From NCBI RefSeq assembly GCF_009835145.1, contig NZ_APKE01000020.1:1-64000 (forward strand): a stretch of DNA of 64,000 bases, read 5' to 3'. The notes below the pieces were generated by a model. That model worked only from the letters and a program-made list of their open reading frames with translations. It was not told where the DNA came from and ran no database searches. Source of the DNA: Profundibacterium mesophilum KAUST100406-0324. GTDB lineage: Bacteria > Pseudomonadota > Alphaproteobacteria > Rhodobacterales > Rhodobacteraceae. The translations under genes were made by a program, and so were the position numbers. This document shows, one piece after another, positions 49,523 to 60,271 of the stretch (the first letter of the stretch is position 1; each line of letters starts with the position of its first letter).

Positions 49523-50641
49523 ATGAAGATCAGCATCGAGCGCGCCACCCTGCTGCGCGCCGTCGCCCAGGCGCAATCGGTCGTTGAGCGCCGCAATACG
49601 ATACCGATCCTTGCCAACGTCCTGATCGAGGCGGAGGGCGACACGGCCAGCTTCCGCGCCACCGATCTCGACATCGAGGTGGTCGACCGTGCCCCGGCCA
49701 AGGTCGAGCGCGCGGGCGCGACGACGGTGGGCGCCGTGACGCTGCACGAGATCGTGCGCAAATTGCCCGATGGCGCCCTGGTCAGCCTGACCGATGACGG
49801 TGTCTCGGGGCGGCTGACGGTCGAGGCGGGGCGGTCGAACTTCTCGCTCGCGACCCTGCCGCGCGAGGATTTCCCGGTGATGGCGAGCGCCGAATACAGC
49901 GCCGAGTTCACCGCCAAGTCGGGCGTTCTGCGCCGGCTCTTCGACAAGTCGAAATTCGCCATCTCCACCGAGGAGACCCGGTATTACCTCAACGGCGTCT
50001 ACATGCATGTCGCCGACGGCGAGGATGGGCGGATGCTGCGCTGCGTGGCCACCGACGGGCACCGCCTGGCGCGGATCGACGCGGCCCTTCCGGCGGGCGC
50101 CGAAGCGATGCCGGGCATTATCGTGCCGCGCAAGACGGTGGGCGAGCTGCGCAAGCTTCTCGACGATGACGAGGCGGAGATCGGCGTGTCGGTGAGCGAG
50201 ACCAAGATCCGCTTCGCCACGACCGACATCACCCTGACCTCCAAGGTGATCGACGGCACCTTCCCGGACTACACCCGCGTCATCCCGAAAGGCAATACCC
50301 GCCGTCTCGAGGTCGATGCCAAGGATTTCGCCCGCGCCGTGGACCGGGTGGCAACGGTCAGCTCCGAGCGCAGCCGGGCGGTCAAGATGCAGCTCGACGA
50401 GGATCGGCTGATCCTGTCGGTGAACGCGCCCGACAGCGGCAATGCCGAGGAAGAGCTCGCCGTCGCCTATGCCGACGAGCGGCTCGAGATCGGCTTCAAT
50501 GCCAAGTATCTCCTCGAGATCGCCAGCCAGGTGGACCGCGAGAACGCTGTCTTCCTCTTCAACTCCTCTGGCGATCCGACCTTGATGCGCGAGGGCAACG
50601 ACACCTCGGCGGTCTATGTCGTCATGCCGATGCGGGTCTGA
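49523..50641 (+). CDS. dnaN: DNA polymerase III sliding clamp (beta subunit)
   Basis: The ring-shaped clamp that tethers DNA polymerase III to DNA. The 372-aa product has three repeated domains: the N-terminal MKISIERATLLRAVAQAQSVVERRN, a middle TRYYLNGVYMHV...LRCVATDGHRLAR and the C-terminal YLLEIASQVDR leading to the closing SAVYVVMPMRV. The ATG at 49523 follows GGAGAGTGAC. It lies between dnaA and recF as is usual. Strong assignment. Confidence 0.97.
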   Translation: MKISIERATLLRAVAQAQSVVERRNTIPILANVLIEAEGDTASFRATDLDIEVVDRAPAKVERAGATTVGAVTLHEIVRKLPDGALVSLTDDGVSGRLTVEAGRSNFSLATLPREDFPVMASAEYSAEFTAKSGVLRRLFDKSKFAISTEETRYYLNGVYMHVADGEDGRMLRCVATDGHRLARIDAALPAGAEAMPGIIVPRKTVGELRKLLDDDEAEIGVSVSETKIRFATTDITLTSKVIDGTFPDYTRVIPKGNTRRLEVDAKDFARAVDRVATVSSERSRAVKMQLDEDRLILSVNAPDSGNAEEELAVAYADERLEIGFNAKYLLEIASQVDRENAVFLFNSSGDPTLMREGNDTSAVYVVMPMRV

Positions 50642-50670
50642 GCGGCCGGCACCCCTGATAAGACCTTGCG

Positions 50671-50718
50671 GCGAAAGGTCGGGGTGAAGGGACAGGGCGA
50701 AAAGACGGGGTGAAAGGA
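50671..50718. repeat. imperfect 22-bp direct repeat before recF
   Basis: GCGAAAGGTCGGGGTGAAGG (from 50671) recurs as GCGAAAAGACGGGGTGAAAG (from 50697), 26 bases apart and matching at 19 of 22 positions over the full unit. It lies just before recF, between dnaN and recF, and may be a small duplication or part of the recF leader. Confidence 0.5.
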
Positions 50719-50725
50719 CGGGGTG

Positions 50726-51814
50726 ATGAGCGGCGGGCTTGCACTCACCGAGCTGAGATTGTCGCATTTCCGATCGCACCGCGCCGCGCAGGTGATGCTG
50801 GATGGGCGCCCTGTGGCCATCCACGGCCCGAACGGCGCGGGCAAGACGAACCTGCTCGAAGCGGTCTCGCTGCTTTCGCCGGGCCGCGGCCTGCGCCGCG
50901 CGGCGGCCGAGGATCTCGCCCGCCTTCCCGAGGCGCTTGGCTGGCGCATCGCCGCGACCCTCCGCGCCGGGGCGCGCCACCACGAGATCGAGCTGCGCGC
51001 CGAGCCCGGACAGAGCCGGACGGTCAGGATCGACGACAAGGCCGCGCCGCAGCTCGCGCTCGGCCGGTTGGCGCGCATCCTGTGGCTGGTGCCCAGCATG
51101 GATCGCCTCTGGACCGAGGCGGCCGAGGGGCGGCGGCGCTTTCTCGACCGCCTCGCACTCAGCTTCGAGCCGGCCCATGGAGAGGCGGTGCTCGGCTACG
51201 AGAAGGCGATGCGCGAGCGCAACCGCCTGCTGCGCGATCAGCAACGCGACCCGGCATGGTATCGCGCGCTCGAGGGGCAGATGGCGCGCAGCGGCGCCCT
51301 GATCGAGCGTCGGCGCCGCGACGCGCTGGAGCGGATCGGCCGCGCGCAGGAGGGGGCGGCCACGCAGTTTCCCGTCGCGCTCCTGTCGATGAGCCAGGAG
51401 GATCTGGGCGAGGAGGGGCTGGGGGTCCTGCTCGAGCGCGAGCGGGGCCGCGACATGGCGGCCGGACGCAGCCTGCGGGGCCCGCACCGGGCCGACCTCG
51501 TGGCGATCTACGGCAGCAAGGACATGCCCGCCGCCCAAAGCTCGACCGGCGAGCAGAAGGCGCTGCTGATCTCGCTCATCCTCGCCAATGCAAGGGCCCT
51601 GCGCGCCGATCTGGGTGCCGCACCCATCCTGCTGCTCGACGAGGTGGCGGCCCATCTGGATGCCCGCCGCCGCGCCGCCCTCTACGACGAGATCTGCGCG
51701 CTGGGATCGCAGGCCTGGATGACGGGAACCGAGCCCGATCTCTTCGAGGGGCTCGGCGCGCGCGGGCAGCATGTGACCATGGACGCGGATGGCGGCATGC
51801 GCCAGGAAGGCTGA
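50726..51814 (+). CDS. recF: recombination/repair protein RecF
   Basis: RecF works with RecO and RecR to load RecA at gapped DNA. The 362-aa SMC-like ATPase has Walker A in IHGPNGAGKTNLLEAVSLL, the helical middle part and the C-terminal signature SSTGEQKALLISLILANAR followed by LLLDEVAAHLD with Walker B. ATG 50726 is preferred over the GTG at 50723 as it has AAAGGACGGGG ahead. It sits between dnaN and the LysE gene. Length is normal. Confidence 0.95.
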   Translation: MSGGLALTELRLSHFRSHRAAQVMLDGRPVAIHGPNGAGKTNLLEAVSLLSPGRGLRRAAAEDLARLPEALGWRIAATLRAGARHHEIELRAEPGQSRTVRIDDKAAPQLALGRLARILWLVPSMDRLWTEAAEGRRRFLDRLALSFEPAHGEAVLGYEKAMRERNRLLRDQQRDPAWYRALEGQMARSGALIERRRRDALERIGRAQEGAATQFPVALLSMSQEDLGEEGLGVLLERERGRDMAAGRSLRGPHRADLVAIYGSKDMPAAQSSTGEQKALLISLILANARALRADLGAAPILLLDEVAAHLDARRRAALYDEICALGSQAWMTGTEPDLFEGLGARGQHVTMDADGGMRQEG

Positions 51815-51827
51815 GGGGGCGGCGGAA

Positions 51828-52448
51828 ATGACCATCGGATGGGGCGAGATGGCCCTCTACTGCGCGGCGCTCCTCGCGCTCTTCGCGACCCCCGGCCCGG
51901 TCTGGGTCGGCCTGGTCGCGCGCACCTTGTCGGGCGGTTTCCGGGCGGCTTGGCCGTTGGCGCTGGGCGTGGCGGTGGGGGATGTGCTCTGGCCGCTGCT
52001 GGCGATCCTGGGGCTGTCCTGGGCCGTATCGCTCTACGGCGGCTTCCTTGCGGTTCTGCGCTGGGTGGCGACGGCTGTCTTCATCTTCATGGGCATCGCG
52101 CTGCTGCGCGGCGAGGGCGGCGTGCCGGGGCGCGATGGCCGCCTGACCCGGCCGGGCGCATGGGCGGGCTTTGCGACCGGGCTCGCCGTGATCCTCGGCA
52201 ATCCCAAGGCGGTGCTCTTCTACATGGGGGTGCTGCCGGGCTTCTTCGATCTGCAGCGCCTGACGGCGGGCGACATCGCGGCGATCTGCGCCGCGAGCTT
52301 CGCGGTGCCGCTTGCCGGCAACCTGCTGACGGGGCTGTCGATCGACCGTGCGCGGCGATACCTGACCGCACCGCATGTCATGCGCCGCGTCACACGCGCA
52401 AGCGGCGTGCTCCTGATCGGGGTGGGTCTGCTGCTTCCCTTCGTCTGA
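51828..52448 (+). CDS. LysE/RhtB-family exporter
   Basis: A 206-aa integral membrane protein with about six helices. The family start WGEMALYCAALLALFATPGPV, then GFRAAWPLALGVAVGDVLWP and FATGLAVILGNPKAVLFYMG (the NPK motif of LysE proteins) are clear. It is an amino acid or metabolite exporter; the cargo is unknown. The ATG at 51828 lies 14 bases after the recF stop, so it may be read from the same message. A short open frame upstream is part of recF. Confidence 0.85.
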   Translation: MTIGWGEMALYCAALLALFATPGPVWVGLVARTLSGGFRAAWPLALGVAVGDVLWPLLAILGLSWAVSLYGGFLAVLRWVATAVFIFMGIALLRGEGGVPGRDGRLTRPGAWAGFATGLAVILGNPKAVLFYMGVLPGFFDLQRLTAGDIAAICAASFAVPLAGNLLTGLSIDRARRYLTAPHVMRRVTRASGVLLIGVGLLLPFV

Positions 52449-52518
52449 GGCTCACGAAAAGTTGCGGGCGCGCCCGCGCCGGGATGCTAGGCTTGGCGGG
52501 CACAAGAGGAGCCCGCCG

Positions 52519-53340
52519 ATGACCTTCATGCCATCCCGCCACCTGGGCCCGCTGCTTGCGGCCGGAGCGTTCCTTGGCGCCTTCGCCCCGCTCGGGCCCG
52601 GCGCCGCGGCCCAGTCGATGATGTCCGGGATCGCGGTGGACGGGCCGGCGATGACGCAGGCCGAGCTTACCCGCGGCGAGGTCGAGGCGCGCCTCGCCGC
52701 GGCCGTGCCGGGCGCGCCCGCGGATTTCACGGGTCTGCGGCTGAACGGTCTCGATCTCTCGGGTCTCGATTTCGGAGGGGCGATCCTGCGCTCGGCACGG
52801 CTCAATGGCACCGATCTCGCCGGGGCCGATCTCGACGGCGCGACGCTCGACCAGGCCTGGCTTCTGGACGCGGTGCTCGACGGGGCCGGGCTGCGCGGGG
52901 CAAGCCTGTTCCAGACGCAGCTCACCGGCGCCTCGCTCAGGGGGGCTGACCTTTCGGGCGCGCGCGCGCCTGCCGATTTCACCAAGGCCGACCTGCGCGG
53001 GGCGATCTTCACGGCCGCCGATCTGGGCGCGGATACCACCAACCAGTCGATGGGGCTCATGCGCGGCGTGCTGCGCGGCGCCGATGCGCGCGGGGCGGAT
53101 TTCACCGATGCGCAGATGCTGCGCGTGGTGTTCGAATTCGCCGATCTGAGCGAGGCCCGGCTGGACGGGGCCAATCTCGACACCGCCCTGCTCGCCGGCG
53201 CGGATCTGAGCCGGGCGAGCGTTGCGGGCGCGACGTTCGAAGGTGCCGACATGACCGGCGCCAGGCTCGTCGATCTGCGCGGTCTTGCCGATGCCCGGAT
53301 GGGCGGCGCGCTCAACATGGACCGTGCCAGGCGCGAGTGA
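52519..53340 (+). CDS. secreted pentapeptide-repeat protein
   Basis: A 273-aa protein with a Sec signal (LLAAGAFLGAFAPLGPGAAA) and about 25 pentapeptide units of the A(D/N)LxG type from residue about 75 on, for example LNGLDLSGLDFGGA, RLNGTDLAGADLDGATLDQ and LDGANLDTALLAGADLSRA. Such repeats fold as a right-handed quadrilateral beta-helix. Some family members mimic DNA and bind DNA gyrase (MfpA, Qnr), and it sits directly upstream of gyrB, but the signal peptide puts it in the periplasm, so gyrase protection is not supported. Function unknown. The ATG at 52519 follows AGAGGAG. Confidence 0.85.
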   Translation: MTFMPSRHLGPLLAAGAFLGAFAPLGPGAAAQSMMSGIAVDGPAMTQAELTRGEVEARLAAAVPGAPADFTGLRLNGLDLSGLDFGGAILRSARLNGTDLAGADLDGATLDQAWLLDAVLDGAGLRGASLFQTQLTGASLRGADLSGARAPADFTKADLRGAIFTAADLGADTTNQSMGLMRGVLRGADARGADFTDAQMLRVVFEFADLSEARLDGANLDTALLAGADLSRASVAGATFEGADMTGARLVDLRGLADARMGGALNMDRARRE

Positions 53341-55878
<2,538 letters not shown>

Positions 55879-55902
55879 GCCTTTCGCCGGGAGGCGGGTA
55901 TT

Positions 55903-55938
55903 CTTCCGCGGCGCGCCGGTCTTCCTGCGCCGCGGAAG
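55903..55938 (+). terminator. 12-bp hairpin after gyrB
   Basis: CTTCCGCGGCGC (55903-55914) and GCGCCGCGGAAG (55927-55938) are perfect inverted arms with a 12-base loop, 25 bases after the gyrB stop. No T-run follows, so it may be a processing or weak termination hairpin. No gene is visible in 55,879-56,306. Confidence 0.5.
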
Positions 55939-56157
55939 CGCGGGATCCATGCATGGGCCGGTAACCGCGGGGTCACGTTGAACTTGGGTGAAAGCCGCCG
56001 CCAGGATGCCTCTCGGGCACGCTCCCGCGCAGGGATGCACCGCGCCCGGCCGGCATGAAGGCCGGAGGCTTGAGCCGCCCGCGCGGACGATCCTCCAGCA
56101 GATGCGCGCTGCGAAGCACCAGGTAAAATCCGGCACCTTGTTTCTTCGTCAGCATGA

Positions 56158-56173
56158 AGTTAGCATGCTAACT
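56158..56173. promoter_or_regulatory. 16-bp perfect palindrome, probable operator
   Basis: AGTTAGCATGCTAACT is a perfect palindrome, with an AT-rich TAATTTTT tail. It lies 134 bases before the YHYH gene and resembles MarR-type operators (TTAGCNNGCTAA). No MarR gene is next to it; the regulator is unknown. Confidence 0.6.
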
Positions 56174-56306
56174 AATTTTTGCGAAATCGTTTCAGCCGCA
56201 GCTTCCATGCGGGGGGTCAAGGTCCTTGCCACTGCCCGCTTTCGCATGGGGTGGGCGCGACCGAGCATCGATGCAATCGCCAGACCGCGAAAAAGGAGAC
56301 TTGAGG

Positions 56307-57470
56307 ATGCCGATCACCCCGAAACCGCGCCGACAGCCGGATCAGCGCACCCGGCTCGTGCTGAGCGCGCTTGGCGGCTTGCTGATGGCGACCGGCGCCC
56401 ACGCGCATGCCGACACGCAATCGGTGGCGGATGGCGCGCTGGTTTCCCCGAGCGAGATCGTGGATTGCACCCTCGCGAACGGTGAAGGCTCGCAATGCGC
56501 GCGCTACGTGGTGAAATATCTGCCCGACGATCTCGAGATCGGTCCCTTCTGTCCCGCGACCCTGGATGAGGAGGGGGGCATCTGGCACTGGGACGGCGCG
56601 GAGGCCGGGCTCTACCGGATCGACGGTGATTTCCTGCGGCTGCTGGACGAGCAGGGCTACACCTTCTTCAACGAGGCCGGAGAGGTCCATTCCTTCGACA
56701 TCCGCCTTGAAGCGCCGACCGAGACGAACGAGTGCATCCAGGGCTCGGATGATCCGCAGGTCGAGATGACAGTCCTTATCCCCGCGAACCCCGTCATGGC
56801 GGATGAGCCGACCAGCCTTGAGACCGTCGCGCAGGTCGGGATCGGGCTGGACGGTGTTCCGATCTTCGGCGATGCGCCCTCCGTCCTCGATACCGGGCAT
56901 ATGCCGGCGCTCGACACCTGCGGCGGGCATGTCGATCCCGGCGGTTGGTATCACTGGCACGCGACGGCCACGGATGTGAACGCGATCTTCGAGATCGAAG
57001 GCGTCGATGCGGAATGCGTGAATGTCGAGCAGGATCAGACGGCACAGTTCGGCTATGCCTTCGACGGGTTCGCGATGTTCGGCCCGCTGAACCACGATGG
57101 GTCGGTGCCCGGCGATCTGGATCAATGCGGTGGCCATATCGGCCTTGCCGAGGATGGCGGAGATCCCGTCTACCATTACCATTCGGGAGACACGTTCCCC
57201 AACTTGCCGGCCTGCCTGATGGGCGTGGTTGCGCAAGACAACTTCTCGACAAACGCGGCGGGCGGTCTGGGGTCCGCCAATGGCGGCGGGGGGCCCGGTG
57301 CGGGTCCCGACTTCGGCGCGATGGCCGAGACCCTGGGCGTGGATCCCGCCTTGTTGAGGCAGGCCATGGAAGAGGCCGGTGGCCGGAACGCGGATCTGAG
57401 GGTGGTTGCGGACCGGCTCGGTGTTGCCGTCGAAGCCCTGCAGGCGGCCCTGCCAGGGCCCGGTCGATAA
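56307..57470 (+). CDS. YHYH domain secreted protein
   Basis: A 387-aa exported protein with a Sec signal (RTRLVLSALGGLLMATGAHA, cleavage near HAHA). The core carries the YHYH family features GGWYHWHATATDVNAIF and DPVYHYHSGDTFPNLPACL, histidine-rich pairs likely to bind metal, and several cysteines (CNGGxxDxx-type loops: CGGHVDPGG, CGGHIGL). The C-terminus has a Gly-rich linker then a helical tail (LGVDPALLRQAMEEAGGRNA) of unknown role. Function of the family is not established. ATG 56307 gives a sensible signal peptide; the frame is open further upstream. It is preceded by a palindrome and followed by a gene-free stretch. Confidence 0.75.
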   Translation: MPITPKPRRQPDQRTRLVLSALGGLLMATGAHAHADTQSVADGALVSPSEIVDCTLANGEGSQCARYVVKYLPDDLEIGPFCPATLDEEGGIWHWDGAEAGLYRIDGDFLRLLDEQGYTFFNEAGEVHSFDIRLEAPTETNECIQGSDDPQVEMTVLIPANPVMADEPTSLETVAQVGIGLDGVPIFGDAPSVLDTGHMPALDTCGGHVDPGGWYHWHATATDVNAIFEIEGVDAECVNVEQDQTAQFGYAFDGFAMFGPLNHDGSVPGDLDQCGGHIGLAEDGGDPVYHYHSGDTFPNLPACLMGVVAQDNFSTNAAGGLGSANGGGGPGAGPDFGAMAETLGVDPALLRQAMEEAGGRNADLRVVADRLGVAVEALQAALPGPGR

Positions 57471-57800
57471 CGATCGGCTCTCCCGAAGCGTCCGCGATCC
57501 GGGCTCGCCTGTTCCCGGAGCGAGGAGACCGAGCTCGCGGAGAGACCGGATCGGCGAGGCGCGGCCCAAACGCGCTGCGACGGAATTTCCCGGCGGTAGG
57601 TTTGCCAGCGGCTGCCAAGAGGGCCGAAACCCGTGCCGCGCGAATGCGCAGCCGCTACGCGGTGCACGCCATTTCTCCGGCTCGCTTCGATCCGCCCGTC
57701 GCGGGCCATGCCGGTCACGGTAGCCGCGGCACGCAACCGGGGGGATGGCCCCACCTCGAGGGATGTCCCCGCCGGCCCTTGGGTATGGCGGGTATCGCCG
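57471..57800. other. stretch without a recognisable gene
   Basis: About 330 bases between the YHYH gene and the convergent TetR gene. Short frames run through on both strands but none has a ribosome-binding site, a family motif or a consistent codon pattern. No hairpin with a T-run and no operator-like palindrome caught my eye. Confidence 0.6.
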
Positions 57801-58328
57801 TTATCCCGCCTCGCGGCTTCGCAAACCATGCCCGAGGCGCTTGGCGCTGATCACCGCGGCATCGGTGTGCAGCGACCATGCCTGCGTGAGGCCTTCCATG
57901 AGCACCAGAAGCTCGATCTCGCGCCCGGCAAGCCCGGTGGCCTCTCCCGCGCGATGGGCCACCTCGGCCTTGTGCCGCGAGAGCACCTCGCGCAGCGGCA
58001 CGCTTCCCGGATCGGCCGCCACCGCACCGTGGAACAGACAGCCATGCGCGGTCTCTGTCGCCAACCATGTCCCGACACGTTCGAGCAGCGCGTCGAGCGC
58101 GGCCTCCGGCCCGTCCGGCAGCCGGTCGAAAAGATGCGCCAGGTAGCGCGCGTGCCGATGCTCCAGCGCCGCCAGCACCATGTCGGCGCGCGAGGGCATG
58201 TATTTGTAGAGCGTGCGCAGGCTGACGCCGGCCGCATCGCGCAGATCCTCGACGCTGGGCTCGGCGAAGCCGCGGGCGGCGAAGGCCCGCTCCAGTCCGG
58301 CGGCAATTCTGATCATCGTATCGGTCAT
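57801..58328 (-). CDS. TetR-family transcriptional regulator
   Basis: A 175-aa one-domain-plus-ligand-domain repressor. The N-terminal helix-turn-helix is FAARGFAEPSVEDLRDAAGV followed by SLRTLYKYMPSRADMV, the TetR recognition helix. The rest is helical with CLFHGAVAADPG near a possible effector pocket. It is divergent from the zinc-type dehydrogenase gene, and the two promoters share palindromic sequence, so it probably represses both itself and the dehydrogenase. Its start is ATG 58328. Ligand unknown; short length is within the family range. Confidence 0.88.
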   Translation of the reverse strand: MTDTMIRIAAGLERAFAARGFAEPSVEDLRDAAGVSLRTLYKYMPSRADMVLAALEHRHARYLAHLFDRLPDGPEAALDALLERVGTWLATETAHGCLFHGAVAADPGSVPLREVLSRHKAEVAHRAGEATGLAGREIELLVLMEGLTQAWSLHTDAAVISAKRLGHGLRSREAG

Positions 58329-58330
58329 GC

Positions 58331-58370
58331 TTGACGATGTAGAGTGGTCCCTCTACCTACGCAAGTAGAG
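58331..58370. promoter_or_regulatory. TetR operator between regulator and dehydrogenase
   Basis: GTAGAG (58339-58344) faces CTCTAC (58351-58356), and that CTCTAC faces GTAGAG again at 58365-58370, making two overlapping palindromes. TTGACG at 58331-58336 fits a -35 box for the dehydrogenase gene. The layout suits a TetR dimer pair blocking both divergent promoters. Confidence 0.6.
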
Positions 58371-58397
58371 CAACCCTTCTACCAAAGGAGCAATCCG

Positions 58398-59468
58398 ATG
58401 ATCCTCCCCGATATGATGAAGGCCATGGTCCTGACCGGGCATGGCGGCCTCGATCGGCTGGAATGGCGCGAGGATGTGCCGGTGCCGCATGCGCAGGCGG
58501 GCGAGGTGCTGATCCGGGTCGGCGCCGGGGCGGTGAACAATACCGATGTGAACACCCGCACAGGCTGGTATTCCAAGGCGGTGCGCGGGGATACCGGGTC
58601 GGCGGCGGCCCGGGGCTATGATGGCGCCTCCGACGGCGATGGGGGCTGGTCCGGCGCGCTGAGCTTTCCGCGCATCCAGGGCGCCGATTGCTGCGGCGAG
58701 ATCGCCGCGGTGGGCGAGGGGGTGGACCCGGCCCGCATCGGCGAGCGGGTGCTGGTGCGGCCCATGCACCGGCCCGAGGGCGGCGACGCCGACGCGCTCG
58801 TCACCTTTGGCTCGGAGCGCGACGGTGGCTTTGCCGAATACGCGGCAATCGGCGCCGAGAATGCGATCCGGGTCGACAGCGTGCTTTCGGACGTGGAACT
58901 CGCCACCTTTCCCTGCGCCTTCTCGACCGCCGAGGGGATGATCCAGCGCGCGGGCCTCGGGGCCGAGCGGGTGCTGATCACCGGGGCTTCTGGCGGTGTC
59001 GGCTCGGCGGCGGTGCAGCTGGCAAAGCGGCGCGGCGCGCATGTCACGGCGGTGACCGGTCCGGCCAAGGCGGATGCGCTCCGCGGCCTCGGCGCCGACG
59101 CGATCCTGCGCCGCGACGACACGGTGCCCGAGGATGCTTTCGACGTGGTGCTCGATCTGGTGGGCGGTGCGCGCTGGCCCATGTTGCTCGAGGCGCTGGC
59201 GGTGCGCGGGCGTTACGTGACCTCCGGTGCGATCGCCGGGCCGATCGTCGAGCTCGACCTGCGCACGCTCTATCTGAAGGACCTGACGCTGACCGGCAGC
59301 ACCCGGCAGGCGCCGAGCGTCTTCACCGATCTGGTAGGCTATATCGAGCGCGGCGAGATCCGGCCCGTCCTCGCCGAAACCTATCCCCTGCACGAGCTGC
59401 GCGCGGCGCAGGAGGCGTTTCTCGAGAAGGCGCATATAGGCAAGATCGGGATCGCGGTCGCAGGCTGA
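58398..59468 (+). CDS. zinc-type (MDR) alcohol dehydrogenase/quinone oxidoreductase
   Basis: A 356-aa medium-chain dehydrogenase. It has GAGAVNNTDVNTRTGWYSKA near the start, FPRIQGADCCGEIAAVGEGV (GADxxGxVxxVG signature), and the Rossmann motif LITGASGGVGSAAVQLAKRR. The zinc-binding residues of true alcohol dehydrogenases are not all present, so a quinone- or enone-reductase type role is likely. VVLDLVGGARW and a FLEKAHIGKIGI end complete it. ATG 58398 follows AAAGGAG. It is divergent from a TetR gene and probably induced by its ligand. Confidence 0.85.
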   Translation: MILPDMMKAMVLTGHGGLDRLEWREDVPVPHAQAGEVLIRVGAGAVNNTDVNTRTGWYSKAVRGDTGSAAARGYDGASDGDGGWSGALSFPRIQGADCCGEIAAVGEGVDPARIGERVLVRPMHRPEGGDADALVTFGSERDGGFAEYAAIGAENAIRVDSVLSDVELATFPCAFSTAEGMIQRAGLGAERVLITGASGGVGSAAVQLAKRRGAHVTAVTGPAKADALRGLGADAILRRDDTVPEDAFDVVLDLVGGARWPMLLEALAVRGRYVTSGAIAGPIVELDLRTLYLKDLTLTGSTRQAPSVFTDLVGYIERGEIRPVLAETYPLHELRAAQEAFLEKAHIGKIGIAVAG

Positions 59469-59554
59469 CGCGGGATCCCGGCCCTCTCCTGGCCTCGCCG
59501 GGTCACATCGCGCCATGATGCCGCCCCGCCCATTCCCGCGGGCCGGACGCGCGA

Positions 59555-60175
59555 TCAGTCCGGCGGGCCGTAATGGGCAAGGACCATGTCGATGCAGTCG
59601 GCGATGACGGCATCGGCATCCACCCCCGCCTTCGCACCCATTAGGAATTGCGGCCAGACAAGGAAGTGCTTCACCATCGACAGGAGCTGGCCTGCCGCGA
59701 AACCGGGGTCGCCTTGCCGCAGCGCGCCGGCCTGCATGGCCTCCGCGATCAGGGCCTGGATCGGGCCATCCTGCATCGCGGCCCTGGCGAAGAAGGCCTG
59801 CGCCAGATCCTGATCGCGCAGAAGCTCCGACATGACCAGCCGGTTCAGACCCATGTATTCCTCGCCGGTCAGATGGCCAACGTAGTCCTGCACTGCCGAG
59901 AACAGCTGGCCTCGCAGGGGCGCGCCGGGCAGGTAGCGCAGCTTCGGCGTGGCCGCGATCTCTTCGAGCAGGATGTCGGTGATCGCCTGGAACAGCACCT
60001 CCTTGCTTTCGAAATGCTTGTAGAGCGTTCGCTTGGACACCTCGGCCAGTTCCGCGATGCGGTTCACGCGCGCGGCGGGAAAACCCTGCTCGCGGAATTC
60101 GCGGATCGCCGCATCCAGAATATCTTTTCTCTTCTTTTCAATCAGTTTCATCGATTCCGTTCCGCCGAACTGCAT
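59555..60175 (-). CDS. TetR-family transcriptional regulator
   Basis: A 206-aa TetR regulator. The helix-turn-helix begins ILDAAIREFREQGFPAARVN and continues IAELAEVSKRTLYKHFESKE, and the C-terminal domain is helical with HFLVWPQFLMGAKAG. Two identical-arm operators lie between it and the aldo/keto reductase gene; the ATG at 60175 is used, with an ATG at 60151 as an equally possible start and a GTG at 60187 that would sit inside the first operator. Likely autoregulated and controlling the divergent reductase. Ligand unknown. Confidence 0.88.
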   Translation of the reverse strand: MQFGGTESMKLIEKKRKDILDAAIREFREQGFPAARVNRIAELAEVSKRTLYKHFESKEVLFQAITDILLEEIAATPKLRYLPGAPLRGQLFSAVQDYVGHLTGEEYMGLNRLVMSELLRDQDLAQAFFARAAMQDGPIQALIAEAMQAGALRQGDPGFAAGQLLSMVKHFLVWPQFLMGAKAGVDADAVIADCIDMVLAHYGPPD

Positions 60176-60178
60176 CTT

Positions 60179-60238
60179 TGTAAACACTAGGGTTTACATT
60201 TTGCGCCGCTCTCTCCTATGTAAACACCACGGTTTACA
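60179..60238. promoter_or_regulatory. paired 20-bp TetR operators
   Basis: TGTAAACACTAGGGTTTACA (60179-60198) and TGTAAACACCACGGTTTACA (60219-60238) share the same inverted arms TGTAAAC/GTTTACA and are 40 bp apart, about four helical turns. They fill the space between the TetR gene and the aldo/keto reductase gene and are the best operator candidates in the window. Confidence 0.85.
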
Positions 60239-60271
60239 AACGCAAGCGCCGCGGCGCGAAAGGGTATCGTG

